Positions 16,265 to 28,100 of a DNA stretch of 39,877 nt are shown here, piece after piece. The stretch is from contig JAJXXL010000175.1 in NCBI GenBank assembly GCA_021781115.1, forward strand, positions 1 to 39,877, in the 5' to 3' direction. A program made the translations under genes and the position numbers. Each line of letters begins with the position of its first letter. Position 1 is the first letter of the stretch. Source of the stretch: Planctomycetota bacterium. GTDB taxonomy: Bacteria; Planctomycetota; Planctomycetia; Planctomycetales; Planctomycetaceae. Below the pieces are notes generated by a model that was given only the letters and a program-made list of their open reading frames with translations, had not been told where the DNA came from and did not search any database.

Positions 16265-18985
16265 TCAATCACCGATTACTGCGGGTCCGCCACTGAGCAG
16301 CCCCTGGCTGAAGTTGGTCCACAAGGCATCGAGCACGCGGCGGTCAGCATCCTGCCAGGTCGTGCCGACGATCGGGGCGGCCACGGGGGGAGGCGACGGC
16401 GCCTGGTCGCCGAGCGGCAGCGCCGCGGGCGGGACAGCGGCTGCGGTCACCGTGTTCGCCAGATTCAGGGCGTTTTGCAGCAGGACAGGCGGCAGAACCG
16501 AAGCCGCCGACTGTCCGCCGTCGCCCGCCGAAAATTCGGCCGCGGCGCTGGCCGGAGCCGATGCCGACTCCAGCGCCGTTACCGGTGCCGCGACAACGAC
16601 GGGGGTGGCCGAAGTGAATCCGTACCCGAGCGGCGTATTGGCCTGCCAGATCCCGTTGTCGTTGGCAAGGATGTACGCATTTTCGGCAGCGCTGTCGGTG
16701 TACAAGTGCTCGCCATTCAGAGTTTGGTAAAGCTTGTAAATCAGCGTGCTGCCCGTCACTTGCGACGGATAGACAAACGCTTCGTCACCTTCGTATTCCC
16801 AGCCGCGAACCATCAGAAAATTGCGCTCACCGGTACTCGTCGTCAAATAGTGCTGGCCGTTGTTCGGGTTGTACATCCGATAATCGGTGACGGCCGAAAC
16901 GCCTCCAATGGGGGCTGTGGTGTTCGGCACGTAAAACGGCGAACCACCGGTCGTTTCGTCGTGCCAGACATTGGGGTTCAGCGCAACAATCGCGTTGAAC
17001 TCGGCCTGCGACGTCGTGAAAAAGTGGACCTGGGCCAAAGAATTGTACGCCCGGTACATGACAATTTCGGCCGCAGCGGGCGGGGGCGCAACGTCGAGCT
17101 TGCCCGTCGAATACCGGTACGATGTATTTGTGCCGTTGCTGAACTGAATCAAAACGTAATATGAACCGGCCGCCAGCCCTGGCACGCTGCCCGAGTTGAA
17201 CAGGTAGGAACCGGTATTGGGCACATTCGTGGCAATCGTGATTTCATTGCCGTTGCCCCGCGTACGGTCGGGGTCAAGCATGATCTTGTTGATCGTCACC
17301 GCACCGCCGTTGGCGTCGGCCGTGTTCCAGGTAATGTTGAATTGCCCCTGGGCGTTCGTGCTGAAGTTGCGCGTCAGCGTGATCGGGCCGACATACGACA
17401 CCGTGGGCGTGGGGTATTCGTGCGGGTCGATCCGCAGGTAATCGACATAGGTTTCGTTGCCGGTGCCCCACCGTACCTGGCCGGGGCTGAGCGGGTCGAT
17501 CGGCACGGTTGTCAGATCAACCGTAATGTATTGCAGCCCGTTTTCAACGATGATGTTGCCGGTCTGGTTGAAATTCGTCAATCCGATTTGCGGCGGGTTG
17601 GTGTTGGCCCAGGCAACGCGCATGATCGCTCCGGCCCCAATATCGCGCGGGCGATCCAGCAGAATCGGAATCGTCAGATTCGTGTATTGCGTGGCATTGA
17701 TTGCCGACGGCCCCAGGTTAAGCAGGAAATTCGTGTCAAAAGGGCTTTTCGTGGCGGTGGTATTGTCGGTGCGCAGCCAGTTTCCCGCGGGAAGATTGCC
17801 GCCGATTTGCGTCGCATACGGGTTGGCCACCGTGCTCGTCACGATCGTGGGGACACCATAATCTGAGGGCAGTGTCGTATAGGGCACGGTATAGGTCGAT
17901 GTCGAACTGAAGTTCCACGGGTCGGGCGACTGGCTCGGTTGTCCCAGGTTCTGGGCTTTGTAGAGCGAAGCGTAATCGGTCGAAAGATCACCCACGGCGT
18001 TGGGCGTGAGGATTTGCATGGTCGGCGTGCTGTTGACGACGACCTGTTGCGGTGCTGTTCCTGAAACCACGTTGCCGTTGGAGTCGAGCGCAAACAGGTA
18101 ATAAGTGCCCGATTCGAGCCCGGTCAGATCGACGCTGGTCAACGAACCCGGCGACGTCGGCCCCACCAGTTGCTCGCGCGAAACCGTAGTCAGGTCGCTG
18201 TTGCGAATGACCTGCATGATGTCGGCGGGGTTCGAATCCGGACTGACCCCGACCTGCGCGGTTGCGCTCGCGTCACCCGTCAGGCTCACGCCCACCGACG
18301 ACTGGGCCGCCCCGCTCAGCGTGACCCAGTCGAGGTGTTCGGTAATTCCTGACTGATTCGACGGGTACAGTCGCAACCCTGTAATCGCCCCCGTCCACGG
18401 ACCGGAACTGTTCTGAACCAGCGACAGGCTCCGCAGGTCGAAACTGTAAATGTTGGTGCCCGGAAACACGAAAAACGGCTGCGTGGCCGAGTCTTGCGGG
18501 TTCACCGGGCCGTTGTACCACTGAATGTTGCCTTGAACCGCAGCGCCTGGGTTCAACGTGGGGTCGGGCACGTTGTCGGCTGTCAGCTTGAACGTCAGAA
18601 TGTAATACTTCGAGGTGTCAATGGGCGTATACAGGCCCGAGGTCGGTTCGACCATCGTGTTGGTATAACCGGGGTGCAATAAAAAAATCTCGTTCGCCAC
18701 GTTCGACGTGGTGAAGTTGTATTCGCTGTTCGCAATGCTGACGTTCGACAGCCCGGTGTCGTCAAAACCAGCGTTGACGCGCTGGTCGGTCGTGAAATCG
18801 CGGGGGGCGTTTTGCTCGATCGCGAAATAATCCTGGCTGGCGGGGGCCACGCCAGCGTTCAGCGAAAAGGTCGCCAGCAGCCAGCGGCTTTCGAGCACTT
18901 CAATCACCCTGCGCTGACACGGCCGACGCCGCGTCGTCTTGGGGCGACCGGTGTTCCATCGCTTCAAAATCTGCAAGAATTTCAT
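16265..18985 (-). CDS. Large exported protein, LEPR-XLL-type signal and DUF5648-like C-terminus
   Basis: This 906-residue protein begins with a basic stretch and then VLESRWLLATFSL (residues 30-42), a variant of the planctomycete LEPR-XLL signal. Residues about 40-230 and 330-540 look like beta-sandwich modules of the carbohydrate-binding kind: each ends near a conserved D-W/Y-(V/L)-(T/R) strand (EHLDWVTL, YVDYLRID). About residues 640-790 match the DUF5648-like pattern of MYRAYN, HFFTT, HYLTT, and GEHLYT blocks. An Ala/Pro-rich linker and a terminal VLDALWTNFSQGLL motif follow. The same C-terminal order occurs in the giant gene directly upstream, so the two are probably related surface proteins. 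GAAGGG lies about 11 nt before ATG18985. Binding target unknown. Confidence 0.87.
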   Translation of the reverse strand: MKFLQILKRWNTGRPKTTRRRPCQRRVIEVLESRWLLATFSLNAGVAPASQDYFAIEQNAPRDFTTDQRVNAGFDDTGLSNVSIANSEYNFTTSNVANEIFLLHPGYTNTMVEPTSGLYTPIDTSKYYILTFKLTADNVPDPTLNPGAAVQGNIQWYNGPVNPQDSATQPFFVFPGTNIYSFDLRSLSLVQNSSGPWTGAITGLRLYPSNQSGITEHLDWVTLSGAAQSSVGVSLTGDASATAQVGVSPDSNPADIMQVIRNSDLTTVSREQLVGPTSPGSLTSVDLTGLESGTYYLFALDSNGNVVSGTAPQQVVVNSTPTMQILTPNAVGDLSTDYASLYKAQNLGQPSQSPDPWNFSSTSTYTVPYTTLPSDYGVPTIVTSTVANPYATQIGGNLPAGNWLRTDNTTATKSPFDTNFLLNLGPSAINATQYTNLTIPILLDRPRDIGAGAIMRVAWANTNPPQIGLTNFNQTGNIIVENGLQYITVDLTTVPIDPLSPGQVRWGTGNETYVDYLRIDPHEYPTPTVSYVGPITLTRNFSTNAQGQFNITWNTADANGGAVTINKIMLDPDRTRGNGNEITIATNVPNTGSYLFNSGSVPGLAAGSYYVLIQFSNGTNTSYRYSTGKLDVAPPPAAAEIVMYRAYNSLAQVHFFTTSQAEFNAIVALNPNVWHDETTGGSPFYVPNTTAPIGGVSAVTDYRMYNPNNGQHYLTTSTGERNFLMVRGWEYEGDEAFVYPSQVTGSTLIYKLYQTLNGEHLYTDSAAENAYILANDNGIWQANTPLGYGFTSATPVVVAAPVTALESASAPASAAAEFSAGDGGQSAASVLPPVLLQNALNLANTVTAAAVPPAALPLGDQAPSPPPVAAPIVGTTWQDADRRVLDALWTNFSQGLLSGGPAVIGD

Positions 18986-19136
18986 GCGACCCCATTCCCT
19001 TCGTGTGCGCCGTTGACCGTGCCCATCGCCAACTCTGGCAGTCGCCAGACGGATTCTTCACCACGGAATGGAATGAAGACGCCACACGCCATTATCCCCC
19101 CCGCCCGCATGAAGTCAATTCATGGCCGTGCGCGGG

Positions 19137-19154
19137 CCGGCGGGTTGCCGCCGG
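19137..19154 (-). terminator. GC-rich hairpin between the two surface-protein genes
   Basis: CCGGCGG and CCGCCGG form a perfect 7-bp stem around a 4-nt loop, 45 nt beyond the giant gene's stop. No T-tract follows on the minus strand. It could attenuate transcription into the 906-residue gene or stabilise the mRNA end. Confidence 0.3.
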
Positions 19155-19198
19155 GCTGCAAATTGCGACGCTCGTTGAGCTCTGCATCCTGCGGCACT

Positions 19199-22100
19199 CT
19201 ACCCGAGAATTCCTGCTGCCGAATTGCCCAAACGGAGGCTGACCTGCGTCCAGAAGGAATCCAGCCCGCTTGTCGAATCGGCACGGGTTGTGGCGGTCAG
19301 TGGCGTGCTGCCGTCGGCGACGACATTCGCAGTCCCGCCCGGTGCATCGAGTGACGCGCTGGCGCTGGCGCTGCCAGCCGGCGCCAGGCTATTCGCTCCA
19401 TTGACAGCCAGACTGCTCGCCGCACCGCCGACAATCGTCGCAGTCGATGAAACCGTTGCGGTCGAAAGATCAGCCGCCTGCTCGGGAGCCGACTGAATTG
19501 CGGCAGTTTCCGCTGCGCTCGACGCAGGCAGCGACGTGCCGACGTCGATTGCAAACGCAAACCCCAAGCTGGCATTTTGCACCCAAATGCCGGGGAACTG
19601 CGCCAGAATGGCGTCCTTTTGACCGGCGACGGCGGTATACAGGTGCTCGCCGGTGATTGTATTGTACAAGCGGTAAACTTCGGTCGAGCCGTCGGCACTG
19701 GCGGCCGGGTCGAGGTAGCCTTCAATCTTTTCAAACGACCACCCCTGGTTGACCAGGGAATCGCGCTCGTTGGCGTCGGTCGTATAGTAATGCAGCCCCG
19801 CATTGGGATCGTACAACCGGAACAGCGGCACCGCGCCAGCAACCTGTGTCGAATACACGGCGAAGGAGGGTTGCCCCGTCGTTTCGTCGCGCCAGCCGTT
19901 GGCCAAGGCGTTATCAAACTCGGCCAGTGAGGTTGTAAAGAAATGGGTGTTGTTATTCGGGTCGAACGCCCGGTACATGAGCATTTCGCCCGCCGGAACT
20001 GTTGTCGTGCTGGGCGGCGACGACGTGATCGGCACCGAAACCGATGGGCTGGAAACAGTCAATGAAACCGGCTTCTGTGTCAGGTCGTCAATCTGAATCA
20101 CAGGGTTCTGGAACGTTGCTGATTCAACATTCCAGGTGGCACGGTTGTTGGGATCGAAACCGGGGTATTCGTATTGGTTCTCAAGGTACAGTTGCATGCC
20201 GCCAGCGGTCCCATTGGCCAGGTTGCCGTATTGGCTGGGCGAGTTGACAAGAAACGGTCGGTTCTGATTGGTCAGGGTCGTCAGCGTGGCCTGATAAGGA
20301 TTTGGCGGGTTGCTGCTGTTGACGATGATCTGGTCACTTCCTTGACCAACATGCGACAACGGTTGGCCGTTGGGGTTGATCGTGCCGTCGGCATTGTGGG
20401 TTCGGTCGGGGTTGGCTGCCGAAAACGAAAAGAACGCAGTGGCAATGTTCGTAAACGCGCTGTTCGGTGCCGCGTTCGTGGCGTTGGGGTAAATTCCAGT
20501 TCTGGCAGCCACAGGCAACTGATTTTGCGTCACCGGCGCCCCCGAAAGAACCTGGCTGTCGGTCAGCGCCAACTGGTCTGCCGGCGCAGTTCCGTTGGGA
20601 AGGACATTTCCGTTTTCTTTTGCTGGCCCCGTCAGCAGAAACGCGCTGCTCGCGTTGCGGACGAGGTAGAAACCGATCGGCGCGTTCGTTGTCATGGTGC
20701 TGAAAGTTGTTGAACCCGCCAGCGGCCCCGGTGCGTTGAACGTGTCCGTCGCCGACGAATTGAACGGCCGCACGATGCCGATATTGGCCGCCGCCAAAGC
20801 GGTCGCCGCATACGCGGGGTTTTGTGCCGTCCCCAGGCTGGGGGCGACGCCTTTGACTGCTCCGGTTACCGCGGCACCGGTCGACGTCCCCGTGCCACTG
20901 TTCGAAGTTGATGTACCATCGACGTAATAGAACCCGAATTCGTCATTGGTCAAGGAGTGGGAATCGAACGTCGCCGGGCTCGAATCGGGGTAGGCCACCG
21001 TCGCCAACCGCCACAACACGCCGCTGATGTCCCAGGAATAATTCAAGACTGGCTGTTCGCCGTAGGGGCCACTGGCGAGGACGTTGCCGCCGCCGTCTTG
21101 GAACGTCACGGTCTGGTTGCCTTGCGGGTTCTTGGCGCCCGGAGTGAAAATGTAGCCATAGTTGGCAGCGCCGATCAGGGTCGGGTTGGGGTTGATCGAA
21201 GTCGCTCGCGAAAACTCCGACGTGTCACCGTTGACGTCGGTCGCGGTCGCCACGATCATCGTCCCGGGGTTCAAGGTCGTCATGCCGGCCGGCAGCGCGA
21301 CAGGTACACCGACGTCGACCACGCCCTGCCCCTGGCCGGCCCGCGAGTATAGTGTGTTGCCCAGATACGTTTGCCCCTGGCGGCCTTCGGCATCGGCGAG
21401 GAAGAATTCAACATTTACGCCGCCCACGACGCCCACGGGTACGCTGAACTGCACCTGCATTAACGTGGGCGACACCATGTAGGCGTAATTGATTTCGGGC
21501 GTGTTGAGCAGTTGATTCGGGCCGGCCTGCGTCGCGGCGGTGCCGATCGCCGACAGGTCGTTGATGCGATTTCCGCTGTTGTATTGCAGTTTCGACGCAA
21601 ACGGCGCGCTGACCGTCGCGATGACCTGCGAGTTGGCGGCGTCTTCCTTCTGACCGTCGAGTTCAATGCCCACGCCGGTCATGCCACCGTTTCCGTAGAT
21701 TGAATTCTGGCTGATCATCTCGCCGACGTTGTTTGACGAATCCTCGACGAGCACGCCTGGGCCGACATTGTTGTCAATGATGTTGCTCGTACCGGAGCTG
21801 CCGCCGATGCGGGCGTTTTTAACCGCCCCCAGTACCACGCCACCGTTGACGGCCGCAACGCCGGCCGTCGTGGAATTAACTCCCTGATTGTTTTCAATTG
21901 TGGAGCTTTGCAAGTAAAACAGCGAATGCACAACCGCCTGACCGGCGACGCCCACCCGTACGCCCGCCTGGGCGTTGCCGTGAATCCAGTCGCTGGTCAG
22001 CACGACGTTGTCGCGCTCGGCCGTATTGTCGAACGCCACGCCATCGCCCGCCGTACCCAGGCCGCCGGTGATTTGCAGGTTCGTGACCGCCACAAAAGAC

Positions 22101-25100
22101 GAAGCGATCGTGACGACTGGCGAAGTGACCGTGGGGTTGGCGGTATTCTTGTATTCCAGCAGTGTTTTCGTGTTGCCCGCGTTCCCGCTGACCGTCATGC
22201 CGCTTTCGATGCGCACGTCACCCTGCAATTGCACGGTGATCGGCGTTGCCACACCAAACGTCGTGTTGCCGGCAACCAGCGTGATGGCATCCTGCGCGGC
22301 GCCGGCGAGGCTCGCGGCGCCGGTTCCAACCGACACGTTTCCAAAGAACTGCGTACTGGGGGCGCTGCCGGTCGTTCCCCCCGACGATGTGGCGAGGTTG
22401 GAGGCACCTGTAACGGCTTGCTTGAACGCCAGAATGCCCCCGCCGTTGAAATACGTGTTTTGCAGCAACCGTACGTTGTCGTTGTACGTCTGGCCGCCCA
22501 CGGTGGCGACAGTGACTGTGGCCGGCGTTACGCCGACAAAGTTGAATTCCGCCGCCCCGGCCGGCACCCCCGCAATCAGCGCGGCGGGGTCGTCAGTCGT
22601 CAGGCTGAGCAGGGCCGTGGTCGTGCCCACCGGGCCGTTAAAGATTTCATTGCCCGTCGAATTGACGGTCAGGGCAAAACCACCATTGATTGACCTGCCA
22701 AATGTGATATTGGCGCCGCCGGCCGAAGTGCTCGACAACACGGTGTTTTGCAGAAGTTGCACGTCGTCGTTGTACGTCTGGGCCCCGGACGTCGTGACCG
22801 TGAAAGTCGTGGCGCTGGCCCCCAACACACCGAATTGCACAAACGCTCCGGGAACCCCGGCGATCGCCGACGCCGGGTCGTCGGTCGTCAGGCTGGCAAG
22901 CGCCGCCGCATTGCCGATGCGACCCTGGAACAGCTCATTTCCCGCCGAATTGACCGTCAGGGCAAATGCCCCGTTAATCGTTTTGAGAAACGACACCGTC
23001 CCGGCGGCCGTGCTCGACAAGACCGCATTCTGCAAGAGCAGTACGTCGTCATTGTATGTTTGGGCCCCGGTTGTGGTCACAGTAAACGTCGTGGCGTTCG
23101 CCCCGGCGACGTTGAACTGCACCTGCCCCCCGGTTATGCCGGCGGCGAGGTCGTCGGTGGTGAGCGCCGTCAAAGCGGCCATGTTGCCAACCGGCCCGTT
23201 GAACCGCTCATTGCCCGCCGAATCGATCGTCAGGTGAAACGCCCCGTTGACGGTGCTTTCAAAGGTGATCGTTCCGGCGGCCGTGCTGGCGAGCACCGTG
23301 TCCTGGAACAGGGCTACGGCGTCGTTGTATGTCTGATTCCCCGTCGACGTCACGGTGTAGGTTGTCGAATTGGCCCCGGGCACGTTGAACTGGGTCTGCC
23401 CGCCGGGCACGCCGGCGATCAGTGACGCCGGGTCGTCGGTGGTCAGGCTGGCCAGGGCAGCGGTATTGCCCACGCGGCCGTTGAAAACTTCATTGCCTGC
23501 CGAATTGACGGTGAAATTGAAGTCCCCATTTACTGTCGATTCGAACGTGATGGTTCCGGCCGTCGTGCTCGACAAGACCGTGTCTTGCAGTAATGCCACC
23601 GCGTCGTTGTAGGTTTGCGCACCGGTCGTGGCGACCGTAAACGTCGTGGCGTTGGCTCCAGCGACGTTAAACTCGGTTTGACCACCGGGAACGCCGGCAA
23701 TTCCTGACGCGGGGTTGTCGGTCATGAGTTGCGACAGAGCCACGGCGTTGCCCACGCGCCCATTGAAGACGTCATTGCCCGCCGAGTTGACGGTGAAATT
23801 GAAGTCCCCATTTACTGTCGATTCGAACGTGATTGTGCCGGCCGCAGTGCTCGACAGCACAGTGTTGTTTAACAGCGCCACAGCGTCATTGTACGTTTGC
23901 GCTCCGGTCGTGGTCACAGTGAACACCGTGGGCGCCGCCCCCCCGACATTGAATTGCACTTGCCCGCCGGGCACGCCCGCCATGGCCGAGGCCGGGTCGT
24001 CAGTCGTCAAACTGGCCAGTGCCGCCGCATTACCGACCTGGCCGTTCAACACTTCATTTCCCGCCGTATTCAGGGTCAGTCCGAACGCGCCGTTGATCGT
24101 CTTTCCAAAAGTGATCGTGCCGGCCGCGGTACTCGACAGCACGGTGTTGTTGAGCAATTGTACGTCGTCGTTATACGTCTGGCTGCCGGTCGTGGTCACA
24201 GTAAATGCCGCCGGAGTGACGCCGCCAACGTTAAACTGGGTCAAGCCGGCCGGGACACCTGTGAGCAGCGATGCGGGATTGTCAGTGGCCAGGTTGGCCA
24301 GCGCGGCGAGATTGCCCACCCGCCCATTGAAAACCTCATTTCCCGTGGAATTCGCAGTGAGGTTGAATCCCCCGTTGATCGTGTTTTCGAACGTGATCGT
24401 TCCGCCCGCCGTACTCGACAGCACCGTGTTCTGTTGCAGGAGCACGGCATCATTATACGTTTGCGCGCCGGTCGTCGTCACGGTGAACACCGCGGGCGCC
24501 GCGCCGACGACGTTGAACTGCACCTGGCCACCGGGCACGCCGGTAATCAGCGAAGCCGGGTCGTCAGTGACCAGGCTCGCGAGTGCCGCGAGGTTTCCGA
24601 CACGCCCGTCGAAGACTTCGTTGCCCGGCGAATTGACCACCAGTGAGAACCCGCCATTCACGGTGTTGCCAAACGTCACCGTACCGGGCGCCGTAAGAGC
24701 TGAAAGCGTGGTGTTGGCGCTTAAAGTCACCGCGCCGGTATAGGTCTGGGCCCCGCCCGTCGTGACCTGCGCCCCGTTCAGGTCGACTGTACCGGCCGCG
24801 CTCACGCTCGCCGCGCTGACTGCCGCCTTGAACACAACGTCAATCGTTGCATTGCCGGTGCCAGTGACCGACAACGCACCAATCGCGCCATTGGCGCCCC
24901 CGCCTACGGCCCCGGTAAACGTCGTCCCGCCAGTTCCCGCGGCGACAGTTAACGAATACGCCGTCGTGGTCGAATTGTCGATTGTCGAACCGAACAGCAC
25001 TGCACTGTTGGTCGTTGTCAGGACCGTATTCGCACTCAGCACCACAGCCCCGGTGTAGGTTTGCGTGCCGGTCGTCGTCACTGTGCTGCCATTCAGGTCT

Positions 25101-28100
25101 GTCGTGCCCGCAACATTGAGACTGGCCGCATTGACGGCTGCCTTGAACACGGCATCGTCGACCGCATTGCCTGTACCGGTGATCGACAGCGCGGCGATCG
25201 CCCCATCGGCGCCCCCGCCCACGACACCGGTAAAGGTCGCCCCCCCCGTGCCGGCCGCGACTTTTAGCGATTCCGCAGTCGCCGTGGCGTTATCGACCGT
25301 GGAGCCGAACAGCACGGCGCTGTTCGTCGTCGTCAGCGTCGTATTGGTGCTCAGAATCACGGCGCCGGTGTAGGTTTGTGTGCCGCTGGTCGTCACCGTC
25401 GCACCGTTGAGGTCCGATTTGCCCGTCACCGAAACACTGGCCGCGCTGACCGCTGCCTTGAAAACGGCATCATCAGCCGCATTGCCCGTGCCCGTCATTG
25501 ACAACGCGCCGATTGCGCCATTCGCGCCGCCGCCTAGCGCACCGGTAAACGTCGTGCCGCCGGTTCCTGCGGCGACTGTCAGCGATTCGGCAGTTGCCGC
25601 GGCATTATCGACTGTCGAACCGAACAGCACTGCACTGTTGGTCGTTGTCAGGACCGTATTCGCACTCAGCACCACCGCCCCGGTGTAGGTTTGCGTGCCG
25701 GTCGTCGTTACCGTGCCGCCGTTCAAGTCGGTCGTGCCCGCCACGTTCAGGCTGGCTGCCTTGACGGCCGCCTTGAACACGGCATCGTCCAACGCGTTGC
25801 CCGTACCGGTGATCGACAGCGCGGCGATCGCTCCATTGGCACCGCCGCCCACCGCGCCGGTAAACGTCGTGCCGCCGGTTCCTGCCACGACTGCCAGCGA
25901 TTCGGCGGTCGCCGTGGCATTATCGACTGTCGAGCCGAACAGCACCGCGCTGTTGGTGGTCGTCAGCGTCGTCGGCGCGCTCAGCGTGACCGCCCCGGTA
26001 TAGGTTTGGGTGCCAGTCGTCAGAACCGACCCGCCGTTAATGTCGGTGGTGCCTGAAACGGCCAGCGCGATCAAGCTCGCGTTGGACCCGACCGGGCCGT
26101 CAAAGACGGCATTGCCGGTGATTGTCACACTGCTCGCAACCGCCCCCGAATCGACTGTGCTCGCAAACGTGAGGGTACTGCCGGAAAGCGTCGTATTTTC
26201 TTCAAAAGTGACAATGCCCGAGTAGTTCTGCACGCCGGTGGTGATTACGGTTCCGGTAACGAAATCGGTCGAGCCTGTCGACAGGAGGCTGCCGGCGGAG
26301 ATCAGACCGGAAATCGTCGTTTCGGCAGCGAGGAGTGAAACCGCGCCTGTTCCGCCGGCAGTCACGGCGGCCCCGATCGACATCGTCGACGAGGTCAGAG
26401 TAATGTTGCCATTGGGCGTGCTGGTGACGGCGCCGGTCGTATCGATCTCTTTCCCCGCGTCAGTGACAGAAACGCTGCCACCGCCTGATTCGCTGATTCT
26501 GGTGATCGTCGTGACCAGTGCAGTGTTCGTCAAAGTGACATTCCCGCTGGTCGCGTTCGTGGCATTGAACGTCGCGACGCTATTACTGCCATTCAGCACT
26601 GTGCCCGTGGCCGAATCGGTCGTCAACGTAAAGGCGGTATTGATCGTGCCGGTCGTCTCAGTGATTGCGCCCGAAGCATTCAGACTGACACCCGCATCAT
26701 CGTGAACCGTGCCGGCCACTTCAATGTCGCCATTCGTGTTGGTAAACGAAACCAGCCCGCCAGAGTTTTCGGTCACGTTTGCCAAAATCAGCGGCGCTGC
26801 AGTCGTGGGCGAGTTCTCGAGTGTAATTCCGGCACCTGAACCATCGGAACCGGTATAGGTCGCCACGCTGTTGGCGCCGCCCAGGGTTGTCCCCAGGCCC
26901 GAAGCAGACGACAGCGTGCCAGTCGTGATCAGCCTGCCTGCCGCGACGTTTTCAGAAATGATGCTGCCCACGGTCAACGTGATGCCGCCGTTCGCCGTGG
27001 CCGCCGCATCGATGGCGATGTTGCTGCCCGTCAGGCTCAGGCTGTTCGCGCCCAGCCCCAGCGCCCCGGCGACCGTAACGTCCGTGAAACTCTCATTGCC
27101 GTTGATCGTGAGCGCCGACGTCAGGTTGGCCGTGTTGACGCTGATCGTATCGGTGACGACACCCGAACCACTCGTGCCATTGGCGTTGATCGTCAGCGAA
27201 CCGGTGGGGTCGGCGAACGTTGTCATTTCAAATGCCCCGTTGCCGCTGACCAGTTCGACGTTGCCGCCGTTGTCTTGAAGGGTGGCCTGGTCATTTCCCG
27301 CTGGCAGGTTCAGCACAACATTGGCCGCCGTGCCGGTGTTGGTGATCGGCGCCAGGCCGGTGTAGGTGATCGTGTCGGTCAATGTGCCGGCCGAATTGGT
27401 CAGCTTGACGTCGCCGTTATGGCCGTTTGTGTAGTCGTACGTTTCGGTCTTGAATGTGCCGCCGGTGAAGTTCAGCGTGCCCAGATTGTTGAATCCGTTG
27501 AACGTCAGGCCGCCCGAGGGAAGCGGGTCGCCATTTGTATAATCGACCGTCAAGCTGTTGGCCGTTGCCGTGCCGTTGACCACCAGCCCTGTAACGGCGC
27601 TTGGCGAAAAGCTGGCAATCAGCGCGTTTGTGCTGTCGCGGTATTCATCCAAACCGGTGACACTGTTGTATGACAATGTGGCAGCGCCGGCCACGCTCGG
27701 CGCGGGCAGCGTATACGAGGGGTTGACGGCCACTTGAAACGCGGGCGTCGATGTTGCCTTTGTCAACAGGCCGCTGGTGGCGTCGAGCGTATAGCCGGTG
27801 CCAGTCCGATTGATATTCACCCCGCTGAACGTCGCCACACCATTGGAATCATTGGTCGCCCCGCCACCCGACAGCGTGGCGCCGGTCGTTCCCGTACCGG
27901 CCGTGATGCTCAACGTGACCGGGGTGGCACTGTCGTTCGTTAAAACATTGCCGAACTGGTCTTCGACATTCACCGCTACGGCGGGGCTGATCGATGTGCC
28001 GACGGTCGTATTGGAGGGCTCGGTGGCGAATGCGAGTTTCGCCGCGGCACCCGGTACTTCGGTAAGTGTGCCCAGATTCGCCGAAATGGACACACCGTTG

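Noticed and set aside
22008-24743. Long plus-strand open frames (22008-23237 and 23715-24743) opposite the giant gene
   Set aside because: They mirror the repeat arrays of the minus-strand gene, keep the same period and have Val/Pro/Thr-heavy composition typical of antisense shadows; no domain or ribosome-binding site is visible.
22478-25995. Regular repeats that could suggest a CRISPR or satellite array
   Set aside because: Units of 273-315 bp are in frame within one continuous coding sequence, with no short repeat/spacer pattern.
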